From Ignavibacteria bacterium (GTDB lineage Bacteria > Bacteroidota > Ignavibacteria > Tepidaquicellales > OLB5), in assembly GCA_026417195.1 (NCBI GenBank), contig JAOADS010000013.1:1-20603 (forward strand): a stretch of 20,603 bases of DNA, read 5' to 3'. A program made the translations under genes and the position numbers. Of this stretch, positions 14,729 through 20,603 are shown in pieces. Every line of letters starts with the position of its first letter. Position 1 is the first letter of the stretch. A model generated the notes under the pieces. That model searched no databases and had not been told where the DNA came from. It worked only from the letters and a program-made list of their open reading frames with translations.

Positions 14729-16375
14729 ATGTTACAAGGTTTTCAGATTGAAGGCAATATTGTAGATATAATCAGGAAAAAGATATATTATGGTCTTGTG
14801 ACTGTTTCCAATGGCAGGATAGAATCAATAAATAATTACGGAGCTGTTTCAAGTTCTGCTTGCTATATACTTCCCGGATTTATTGATTCTCATGTTCATA
14901 TAGAGAGTTCCATGCTTGTGCCTTCTGAGTTTGCCAGAATAGCTGTATGTCACGGAACAGTTGCTACTGTCAGTGATCCTCATGAAATAGCCAATGTTCT
15001 TGGTATAAAGGGTATTCGTTACATGATAGAAAACGGCAGGAAAGTACCCTTTAAGTTTTATTTCGGTGCATCCTCATGTGTACCGGCAACTTCATTTGAA
15101 ACTTCAGGTGCTGAAATTGATGCTGGTGGAATACGTGAGCTGTTTGAAAAAGACAAGCTGAAATATCTGAGCGAGATGATGAATTATCCCGGTGTTATTA
15201 ACAGAGACCCTGAAGTTATGGAGAAAATTAAAATTGCCAGGGAGCTTGGGAAACCTGTTGATGGGCACGCGCCGGGACTTAGAGGTGAAGATGCCAGAAG
15301 ATACATAGAAGCAGGTATATCGACAGACCACGAATGTTTTACACTTGAGGAAGCTCTTGATAAAATAAAATACGGAATGAAGATTATTATAAGAGAGGGA
15401 TCTGCAGCTAAAAATTTCCAAGCACTCCATCCTCTTATCAGATTACATCCAGATAAAATTATGTTCTGCAGTGATGATAAGCATCCAGATGATCTCATAA
15501 AAGGACAGATAGATAAAATAGTCTCACGTTCTGTTGCTATGGGATACGATTTATTTGATGTTCTTGGTGCAGCATGCATGAATCCGGTCATACACTATAA
15601 ACTTGATGTTGGTTTACTCAGAGAGAAAGATCCGGCGGATTTCATATTAGTTAATAATCTGACTGATTTCAAAGTTCTGAAAACATATATAAACGGAATA
15701 CAAACTTCAAATGAGGGAAAATCACTTATTGACAGAGTAGATGCTGAGGTAATAAATAATTTCAATCTGGAGGAGACAAGTTCTGAGGATTTTAAAATAA
15801 AATCAAACGGCAGGGATAAAGTCCTTATCAGGGTAATAGATGCAATCGATGGTCAACTCATAACAGGTGAATATCATTACTATGCAAAAGTAAATAACGA
15901 TGAAATTCTTTCTTCTGTAGAAAATGATATTCTGAAGATAGCTGTTATTCAGCGTTACAGTAATTCAGTTCCATCGGTGGGATTTATCAGGAATTTTGGT
16001 TTAAAAAAAGGGGCTATCGCATCTTGCGTTGCACATGATTCTCACAATATAATTGCAGTTGGAGTCAGTGATGAAGACTTATCAAATGCTGTAAATGCAA
16101 TTATAAAAAACAAAGGAGGGATATCTGTTTCTTCTGATGGAAAAACAACTCTGCTTCCGCTTCCGGTTGCCGGGATAATGACAAATCAGGATGCCTACAG
16201 TGTTGCTGAACTTTATACAAGAATTGATAATGAAGCCAAAAAACTTGGTTCTCAACTTCATTCGCCTTTTATGACTCTTTCATTTATGGGTTTACTCGTA
16301 ATCCCAAAGCTTAAAATAAGTGATAAGGGGCTGTTTGACGGTGAGAAGTTTAAGTTTACGGAGATTTTCTTATAA
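14729..16375 (+). CDS. ade: Adenine deaminase
   Basis: A 548-residue amidohydrolase-superfamily enzyme that converts adenine to hypoxanthine plus ammonia for purine salvage in the cytoplasm. Family signatures are seen in order: GFIDSHVHIESSM near residue 50 (metal His pair), SDPHEIANVLG, PVDGHAPGLRG, STDHECFT, and CSDDKHPDDL carrying the catalytic Asp. The C-terminal half contains GLKKGAIASCVAHDSHNIIAVG, characteristic of AdeC-type proteins. Length and motif order match bacterial adenine deaminases rather than adenosine deaminases. The start codon has only a weak ribosome-binding sequence, so coupling to ferritin translation is plausible. A possible hairpin lies a few bases after the stop codon. 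Confidence 0.93.
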   Translation: MLQGFQIEGNIVDIIRKKIYYGLVTVSNGRIESINNYGAVSSSACYILPGFIDSHVHIESSMLVPSEFARIAVCHGTVATVSDPHEIANVLGIKGIRYMIENGRKVPFKFYFGASSCVPATSFETSGAEIDAGGIRELFEKDKLKYLSEMMNYPGVINRDPEVMEKIKIARELGKPVDGHAPGLRGEDARRYIEAGISTDHECFTLEEALDKIKYGMKIIIREGSAAKNFQALHPLIRLHPDKIMFCSDDKHPDDLIKGQIDKIVSRSVAMGYDLFDVLGAACMNPVIHYKLDVGLLREKDPADFILVNNLTDFKVLKTYINGIQTSNEGKSLIDRVDAEVINNFNLEETSSEDFKIKSNGRDKVLIRVIDAIDGQLITGEYHYYAKVNNDEILSSVENDILKIAVIQRYSNSVPSVGFIRNFGLKKGAIASCVAHDSHNIIAVGVSDEDLSNAVNAIIKNKGGISVSSDGKTTLLPLPVAGIMTNQDAYSVAELYTRIDNEAKKLGSQLHSPFMTLSFMGLLVIPKLKISDKGLFDGEKFKFTEIFL

Positions 16376-16381
16376 GTTTTA

Positions 16382-16412
16382 AGCTTTGTTATTACAGTAA
16401 TTTACTAAAGCT
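16382..16412 (+). terminator. Possible weak hairpin after ade
   Basis: AGCTTT (16382-16387) pairs with AAAGCT (16407-16412), enclosing a second inner pair ATTAC/GTAAT (16391-16395 with 16397-16401). The structure begins seven bases after the ade stop. It lacks a strong uridine run afterwards (ATAAATTTATT), so it may be a weak terminator, an RNA-stability element or chance. Confidence 0.3.
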
Positions 16413-16514
16413 ATAAATTTATTAATCTATCTGAATAACGTTTTCAAGGTATTCCCTATTTTTCAGCCAGTGCTTATTTTTGTTTGTATGTTTTATCAAC
16501 CTGAGCATTTTAAT

Positions 16515-16721
16515 ATGGCATCAAATCATAAACCGGTATCAGTTTTCTCTTCTAGTAATTCTGCTATAATTTCAGTTGCGAAGTCCCTGCTAAATGAATC
16601 TGGGATAAAGTTTACCGTTTCCGGTAATGGTGTTACAGAAATATTTGTTACCGGAGATGAAGATGTTATCAAGGCCAGAAAAATATTAATGGATCTTGAA
16701 GAATTGGATTTTCAGGAATAA
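16515..16721 (+). CDS. DUF2007-like small protein
   Basis: A 68-residue protein when started at the ATG at 16515. It shows the pattern of DUF2007 ('putative signal transducing protein'): a beta strand PVSVFSSSN, a helix containing AKSLLNESGI, a strand FTVSGNG, then EIFVTGDEDVIKARKILMDLEE with a ferredoxin-like beta-alpha-beta layout. The function of the family is unknown. The frame is open further upstream (GTG at 16470, ATG at 16488), but the residues there are hydrophobic/aromatic, do not resemble the family and lack a ribosome site. The ribosome site at 16515 is also weak. A rho-independent terminator follows 27 bases after the stop. Confidence 0.65.
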   Translation: MASNHKPVSVFSSSNSAIISVAKSLLNESGIKFTVSGNGVTEIFVTGDEDVIKARKILMDLEELDFQE

Positions 16722-16748
16722 ATTTTCTTTCAGGATTTGTTTTTAAAC

Positions 16749-16778
16749 AGCGGAGTCCGAGGGTTCCGCTATTTTTTT
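16749..16778 (+). terminator. Rho-independent terminator after the DUF2007 gene
   Basis: AGCGGA (16749-16754) and TCCGCT (16765-16770) form a 6-bp GC-containing stem with a ten-base loop, followed by A and seven T residues (16772-16778). The T run overlaps the stop codon of the convergent esterase gene, so it ends plus-strand transcription at the boundary of that gene. The opposite strand lacks a good T run after the stem. Confidence 0.75.
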
Positions 16779-17514
16779 AATTAAGCTTTGTCTCTATAAA
16801 ATACGGAAGCATCTTCCTCCAGGAGGGCCAGTCGTGAGGAATATCGTAACCCCAGAGATCAAGTTCATGTTCTATTCCCTTAGCTTTAAGGATATTTGAG
16901 AGGTTTATAGATGCATTTGGGTTTTCATAACTTCCCTGTCCGGTAGTTATGTAAATATGCCTTTTGCTTCTGATTTGATTGAGTATGTTATCATCATTCA
17001 GGTTTGAAAGGTAGTCAACCGGAGAATTGAAGTAAACATTCATATCGTAATATCCCTTGGAATAATCTTTTAAATCATAAGACCCGCTCATAGCTATGGT
17101 ACCTGCAAATAAGTCCGGCCTTCTGAAAAAAGTATTTGCTGCATGCAGGGCTCCGAATGATGCACCTGTTGTAATTATTTCTACATTATCCCCACATATA
17201 GTCTTTATAAACGGAACAACTTCTTCTGTAATGTATTGGTTAAACTGCTTATGTCTTTCGGATTTATATTCGGGATGATTGTTGTCGTTCAGCCAGCTTT
17301 CGTTGTTGATACTATTGATTGAGAAAGCTCTTATTTTGCCTGAGTTAATATAGGGTGAAATTGCATCAATCAGATAGAATCTTTCATATTCAAGAAAATC
17401 TGCTGCTGCTGTAGGGAACATCAGTAAGGCATATCTGCCACTGTGACCATAAACTGCAATTTCCATATCTTTCTGAAGATTCGGACTCCACCATTTGTGA
17501 ATTTCTCTTTGCAT
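16777..17514 (-). CDS. Putative esterase, alpha/beta hydrolase (esterase D-like)
   Basis: A 245-residue protein without a signal peptide. It matches the 'putative esterase' group of alpha/beta hydrolases (Pfam Esterase): an N-terminal WWSPNLQKDMEIAVYGHSG region, the nucleophile elbow GASFGALHA with S119, and a C-terminal PHDWPSW block with H227 as probable catalytic histidine. E197 or a nearby acidic residue may complete the triad. Relatives include S-formylglutathione hydrolase, antigen 85-like and siderophore esterases; substrate cannot be assigned. It is transcribed alone, convergent with the DUF2007 gene, with a shared terminator at its 3' end. About 137 bases of AT-rich DNA separate its start from the divergent DinB-like gene. 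Confidence 0.8.
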   Translation of the reverse strand: MQREIHKWWSPNLQKDMEIAVYGHSGRYALLMFPTAAADFLEYERFYLIDAISPYINSGKIRAFSINSINNESWLNDNNHPEYKSERHKQFNQYITEEVVPFIKTICGDNVEIITTGASFGALHAANTFFRRPDLFAGTIAMSGSYDLKDYSKGYYDMNVYFNSPVDYLSNLNDDNILNQIRSKRHIYITTGQGSYENPNASINLSNILKAKGIEHELDLWGYDIPHDWPSWRKMLPYFIETKLN

Positions 17515-17651
17515 ATTTTTTAAGTTTTTGTTAACTGGATGGAATGCAAAAATAAAAATAAAATTAACGATATGAAAGATATTTTTAGCATAGAATTATC
17601 AAATCCATATATTTATTATTACATAATAATTTCTGAAATTCGTCAAACTTC

Positions 17652-18200
17652 ATGTTTTCCCTGCTAGAAAGACATATTTCAGAATTTACTGCTATGAAGA
17701 TAGAGTTCGCAGATTTATTAAGTAATATTTCAGATAAGAAATTCAACAACAGGGCTTCAGATAAGACATGGTCTGTTGCAGAGTGTGTAGATCATCTGAT
17801 AATTACAGGGTATGAGTATTCTCAATTATTTGAAAGAGCTTTAAATGAAACTCTTGAGAAAGAATATTTTTTAAACGGCAAACTTAAGGGAAGCTGGATT
17901 GGAAGGAGGTTTGCAAAATCTCTTGAGCCTCCACCGGGAATCAGACTTAAATCGCCCGTACGATGGAAACCTGCTACGGGAATTAGCAAGAGCAAGGTAA
18001 GTAATGCTATTATTCAGCTCCAGGACAGGTGGATTGAGCTTATTGAAAAATCAGATGGACTTGACATTTCAAGAGTAAAATACAGTTCTCCGGTTACTAA
18101 GCTAATTAGGTTTACAGCCTATGATATGATTATAATAAATTTAGCACATCAAAGAAGACATCTCTGGCAGATAAGAAATATATTGAAAAATTTTTCATAA
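17652..18200 (+). CDS. DinB-like (DinB_2) four-helix metal-binding protein
   Basis: A 182-residue helical protein. WSVAECVDHL with H48 and the late HQRRH block with H166 and H170 give the three-histidine metal site of the DinB/YfiT superfamily. Members include thiol-dependent transferases and isomerases (for example bacillithiol- and mycothiol-dependent enzymes), and many uncharacterised proteins. The region EPPPGIRLKSP between helices is common in DinB_2 relatives. It lies 29 bases upstream of the 3-hydroxyanthranilate dioxygenase gene on the same strand, so co-transcription is likely, but a role in the kynurenine pathway is only a guess. Confidence 0.8.
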   Translation: MFSLLERHISEFTAMKIEFADLLSNISDKKFNNRASDKTWSVAECVDHLIITGYEYSQLFERALNETLEKEYFLNGKLKGSWIGRRFAKSLEPPPGIRLKSPVRWKPATGISKSKVSNAIIQLQDRWIELIEKSDGLDISRVKYSSPVTKLIRFTAYDMIIINLAHQRRHLWQIRNILKNFS

Positions 18201-18229
18201 ATTTTATTTAAAAATAAAGGAGGTTAGTT

Positions 18230-18745
18230 ATGTCACTTTCAGCTTTTAATTTCAAACAATGGATTGAAGAAAACAGGCATCTTCTCAAACCGCCTGTTGG
18301 CAATAAATGTATGGTTGACGGAGATCTGATTGTAATGGTTGTTGGAGGCCCGAATGCAAGAAAGGATTATCACTTTGAAGAAGGTGCTGAATTTTTCTAT
18401 CAGGTGGAAGGAGATATTGTAGTTAAAATAATTGAAGACGGTAAGCCAAGAGATATTCACATAAGGGAAGGAGAGGTTTTCTATCTTCCTCCGCGGATTC
18501 CTCACTCTCCTCAGAGACCAGCAAATACTGTCGGACTGGTTATAGAAAGGAAAAGAAGAGAAGGTGAACTGGACGGATTTCAATGGTATTGTGAAAACTG
18601 CGGTAAAAAGCTCTACGAGGAATTCATCAAATTGCAGAACATTGTAACCCAGCTTCCTCCAATATTTGAAAGATACTGGAACGATATAGATAAGCGTACA
18701 TGTAAAGACTGCGGAACGGTTATGAATCCGCCGGAAAAGAAGTAA
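18230..18745 (+). CDS. nbaC: 3-Hydroxyanthranilate 3,4-dioxygenase
   Basis: A 171-residue cupin of the bacterial type. It opens the ring of 3-hydroxyanthranilate with O2 to give 2-amino-3-carboxymuconate 6-semialdehyde (ACMS) in the cytoplasm. Catalytic residues align with the Cupriavidus enzyme (R47, H51, E57, H95, R99, E110) as R44, H48, E54, H92, R96 and E106. The C-terminal rubredoxin-like site that bacterial enzymes carry is intact: C121, C124, C158 and C161. The ribosome site AAAGGAGGTT before the ATG is one of the strongest in the window. The ACMS decarboxylase gene follows after 24 bases, so the reactive product is removed by its neighbour. Called haaO in some annotations. Confidence 0.95.
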   Translation: MSLSAFNFKQWIEENRHLLKPPVGNKCMVDGDLIVMVVGGPNARKDYHFEEGAEFFYQVEGDIVVKIIEDGKPRDIHIREGEVFYLPPRIPHSPQRPANTVGLVIERKRREGELDGFQWYCENCGKKLYEEFIKLQNIVTQLPPIFERYWNDIDKRTCKDCGTVMNPPEKK

Positions 18746-18769
18746 CTATCTATATAACATATTATTTGA

Positions 18770-19795
18770 ATGAAAATCGATGTTCACACACATATTCTAC
18801 CAGAGAGCTGGCCTGATCTGAACTCAAAATATAATACTCAGGGATTTGCAACCATTGAGCACTATAAACCTTGTTGTGCCCGTATAATGATAGGTAACAG
18901 GATTTTCCGTGAAGTTACCTCTAATTGCTGGGATGAGAAAATAAGGCTTGTAGAATGTGACAGAGATGGAGTTACCATACAGGTCTTGTCAACTGTCCCT
19001 GTTATGTTTAACTACTGGGCACCAGCAGACCAAGCATATGACCTGGCAAGATTTCTTAATGACCATATCGCATATGTATGTAATCAACATCCATCAAGGT
19101 TTGTCGGATTAGGTACAATCCCTATGCAGGACTCATCACTTGCGATAAAGGAGCTTGAAAGGTGTATGGGCGAGCTTGGTATGGCTGGTATTGAAATAGG
19201 AACTCACATACATGGCAGAAATCTTGATGATGACAGTTTATTTGAAATTTTTGAAGCATGTGAGGAGCTTGGGGCTGCAGTGTTTGTTCATCCTTGGGAT
19301 ATGTTAGGCAGGGAAAGGATGCCTCAGTACTGGCTTCCCTGGCTTGTCGGAATGCCCGCTGAGACGTCCCTTGCTATATGTTCCATGATTTTCGGAGGCG
19401 TGTTTGAAAGACTGAAGAAGCTCAGAGTATGTTTTGCTCACGGCGGAGGGTCTTTCCCGTTTTCGATAGGCAGGATAGAACATGGATTTCACGTGAGGCC
19501 AGATCTTGTAGCTACTAAAAACAAAGTAAGCCCGAGAAATTATCTAGGAAGATTTTATCTGGATTCGCTTGTTCATGAAGAGATGGCTTTGAAGTATCTC
19601 ATTGATTTAATCGGAGAAGATAATATTGTGATGGGTTCTGATTATCCGTTTCCTCTTGGCGAACACAGGCCGGGAGCTTTGATTGAATCAATGAATGAGC
19701 TTAACAATAAGGTAAAGGAAAAACTTCTCTGGAAAAATGCTTCTAATTTTCTGGGACTTGAAAAAATGATAAAAGCAGGTTTAATAAGACAATAA
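18770..19795 (+). CDS. nbaD: 2-Amino-3-carboxymuconate-6-semialdehyde decarboxylase (ACMSD)
   Basis: A 341-residue amidohydrolase-2 family enzyme. Metal and active-site residues are visible: H6 and H8 in DVHTH, H174 in FVHPWDM, H224 in FAHGGGSFP, and D291 in MGSDYPFP. R44 and R47 in the GNRIFRE loop, which matches the substrate-binding arginines of ACMSD, and the CWD region after it separate this from general amidohydrolases. The enzyme decarboxylates ACMS to 2-aminomuconate semialdehyde, diverting carbon from quinolinate and NAD toward catabolism. It directly follows the dioxygenase gene. No 2-aminomuconate semialdehyde dehydrogenase, kynureninase or kynurenine monooxygenase lies in the window. 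Length is normal for the family. Confidence 0.93.
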   Translation: MKIDVHTHILPESWPDLNSKYNTQGFATIEHYKPCCARIMIGNRIFREVTSNCWDEKIRLVECDRDGVTIQVLSTVPVMFNYWAPADQAYDLARFLNDHIAYVCNQHPSRFVGLGTIPMQDSSLAIKELERCMGELGMAGIEIGTHIHGRNLDDDSLFEIFEACEELGAAVFVHPWDMLGRERMPQYWLPWLVGMPAETSLAICSMIFGGVFERLKKLRVCFAHGGGSFPFSIGRIEHGFHVRPDLVATKNKVSPRNYLGRFYLDSLVHEEMALKYLIDLIGEDNIVMGSDYPFPLGEHRPGALIESMNELNNKVKEKLLWKNASNFLGLEKMIKAGLIRQ

Positions 19796-19812
19796 ATCAA
19801 CAATTGAAATTA

Positions 19813-20247
19813 ATGAAATACACTTTATTTATCTTACTATTTATTTCATTTAGATGTTTATCAGATACTCTAATCACTTCAAGCGGACTTAAGTATATTA
19901 TAATCTATGAAGGAAATGGCATTAAGGTTATCAGGGTAGGCCTACAGCCGACAGATAATATCAATGAAGGCCTCGATGTGGCTGCAGGACCTTTTCATCC
20001 TGCTTTCAGGCAATTAGTCGAGTCCAGGAGGATGCTAAACAGGATGGAAAGGAACATAATTGCAGATAAGCTCCAGGACTGCAGCAGGATGATCATATAT
20101 ACAAAAGAGAAACATTTTTCCGATGTTATCGGTCAGAAACGGAACAATATTGATTATTTAAAGACAAAGTACAATATTGGCAGAATAGATGTGAAATCCC
20201 TTGAATCTGCTTCAGATGATATGTTCAGGTTGGAAAAGAAAAGTTGA
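19813..20247 (+). pseudogene. Radical SAM (Elp3/HemN-like) C-terminal fragment behind a signal-peptide-like start
   Basis: A 144-residue ORF from the ATG at 19813 (a TTG at 19804 is also in frame; neither has a ribosome site). From residue ~36 on, VIRVGLQPT, then DVAAGPFHPAFRQLVESR, then a tail with VIGQKRNNIDYLKTKYNI resembles the extreme C-terminal end of Elp3/HemN-like radical SAM proteins, where equivalent blocks follow the catalytic barrel. The CxxxCxxC cluster and the barrel are absent. Residues 1-35 are instead a hydrophobic leader and SSGLKYIIIYEGNG, which resembles the start of secreted FKBP-type prolyl isomerases. It therefore looks like a deletion-born chimera or remnant. It could instead be a real small protein, since the frame is clean. 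It follows the ACMSD gene by 17 bases. Confidence 0.5.
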
Positions 20248-20361
20248 ATAAAGTAGTAAAAGTGTACTTTAGTAAATGATTTCAAAGAAGTTTATAGGAA
20301 TTATAAATATTTGTATAAAAATAAAGGAATTTTCTAGAATTTGAAGAATATATAAGTTAAT

Positions 20362-20375
20362 CTTAATAAATTAAG
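20362..20375. promoter_or_regulatory. Palindrome upstream of the spoVS start
   Basis: CTTAAT-AA-ATTAAG at 20362-20375 is a perfect inverted repeat that extends by one pair to TCTTAAT/ATTAAGA (20361-20376). It ends 23 bases before the ATG, just upstream of the ribosome site. The position suits an operator for a dimeric regulator, but AT-rich DNA makes chance plausible. No confident -35/-10 pair was found. Confidence 0.35.
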
Positions 20376-20399
20376 AAGCATTTCATCGGGGGGAGAAAA

Positions 20400-20603
20400 A
20401 TGCAAGTATTAAAAGTGTCTTCAGCTTCTCAGCCAAAATCGGTTGCAGGAGCGTTGGCGGCGGTTTTAAGGGAGAGAAACAGCGTTGAACTGCAGGCTGT
20501 GGGGGCAGCGGCGGTAAACCAGGCTGTGAAGGCGATTGCAATAACAAGAGGGTTTGTAGCGCCAAACGGAATCGACCTGATAGCTGTGCCGGCATTTTCA
20601 GAA
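20400..20603 (+). CDS. spoVS: Stage V sporulation protein S (SpoVS) homologue, 3' end outside the window
   Basis: Sixty-eight codons are visible, from the ATG at 20400 to the last base of the window; full SpoVS is about 86 residues, so roughly 18 are missing. The N-terminal LKVSSASQPKSVAGALA block and the later AVGAAAVNQAVKAIAITRG and DLIAVPAF blocks match SpoVS across Firmicutes, Thermotogae, Deinococcus and others. The fold is Alba-like and may bind nucleic acid. Homologues also occur in bacteria that do not sporulate. The ribosome site GGGGGGAG ends four bases before the ATG, unusually strong. Hand count gives about 52% GC in 20401-20603, higher than most neighbours; this partly reflects the Ala- and Gly-rich protein. 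The leader carries a perfect palindrome. Confidence 0.9.
   Translation, partial: MQVLKVSSASQPKSVAGALAAVLRERNSVELQAVGAAAVNQAVKAIAITRGFVAPNGIDLIAVPAFSE

Noticed and set aside
15184..15591. A long open antisense frame in the adenine deaminase gene, with others at 15104-15430 and 18239-18583.
   Set aside because: They have no ribosome site or recognisable family motif, and lie opposite genes with intact conserved motifs; they follow from the codon use of the sense genes.
16470..16514. N-terminal extension of the DUF2007 gene from a GTG at 16470.
   Set aside because: The added residues are hydrophobic/aromatic, do not match the family and lack a ribosome site, so the ATG at 16515 was preferred.
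17615..17630. ATTATT-ACAT-AATAAT palindrome in the AT-rich spacer between the esterase and the DinB-like gene.
   Set aside because: It has no GC in the stem and no following T run, and such repeats are common by chance in AT-rich spacers. I did not call a terminator or an operator.

Overview
The window is low-GC, mostly chromosomal housekeeping DNA of a Gram-negative bacterium. Two proteins look like outer-membrane lipoproteins (a SPOR protein and a TPR protein), and the SppA-type protease carries a beta-barrel-like N-terminus. The protein set (multi-PAS HisKA_2 kinase, 'SFSQ'-type signal peptide, S9 peptidase, SPOR lipoprotein, bacterial 3-hydroxyanthranilate dioxygenase plus ACMS decarboxylase, a SpoVS homologue) fits the Bacteroidetes/Chlorobi/Ignavibacteria group best. 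I lean to Ignavibacteria, but that is an inference from gene content, not a phylogeny. No phage, IS element, CRISPR array or rRNA was found.

Layout. (1) 1-134: the 3' part of a metallophosphoesterase gene on the minus strand, with its 5' part missing or interrupted. (2) 195-3758: a large soluble sensor histidine kinase, receiver first, then five PAS domains with a GAF between the fourth and fifth, then HisKA_2 and ATPase. (3) 3846-3935: tRNA-Ser(GCT). (4) 3951-9609, minus strand: a SPOR lipoprotein, then a barrel-SppA fusion, dnaX, and speB overlapping dnaX by ATGA. (5) 9743-16375, plus strand: TPR lipoprotein, HIT hydrolase (ATGA overlap), S9 peptidase, ferritin and adenine deaminase, closely packed. 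(6) 16515-17514: a DUF2007 protein, a rho-independent terminator and a convergent putative esterase. (7) 17652-19795: DinB-like protein, 3-hydroxyanthranilate 3,4-dioxygenase and ACMS decarboxylase, probably one transcription unit giving two consecutive steps of the lower kynurenine pathway. (8) 19813-20247: an odd short ORF whose last ~105 residues look like the C-terminal end of an Elp3/HemN-like radical SAM protein, behind a signal-peptide-like start. (9) 20400-end: the start of a SpoVS gene with a strong Shine-Dalgarno sequence and a perfect palindrome in its leader.

The most interesting points are the beta-barrel/SppA fusion, the chimeric radical-SAM tail ORF, the broken phosphoesterase, and SpoVS with its palindromic leader. 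I did not find a clearly new multigene system. No stretch longer than 300 bases lacks a gene.
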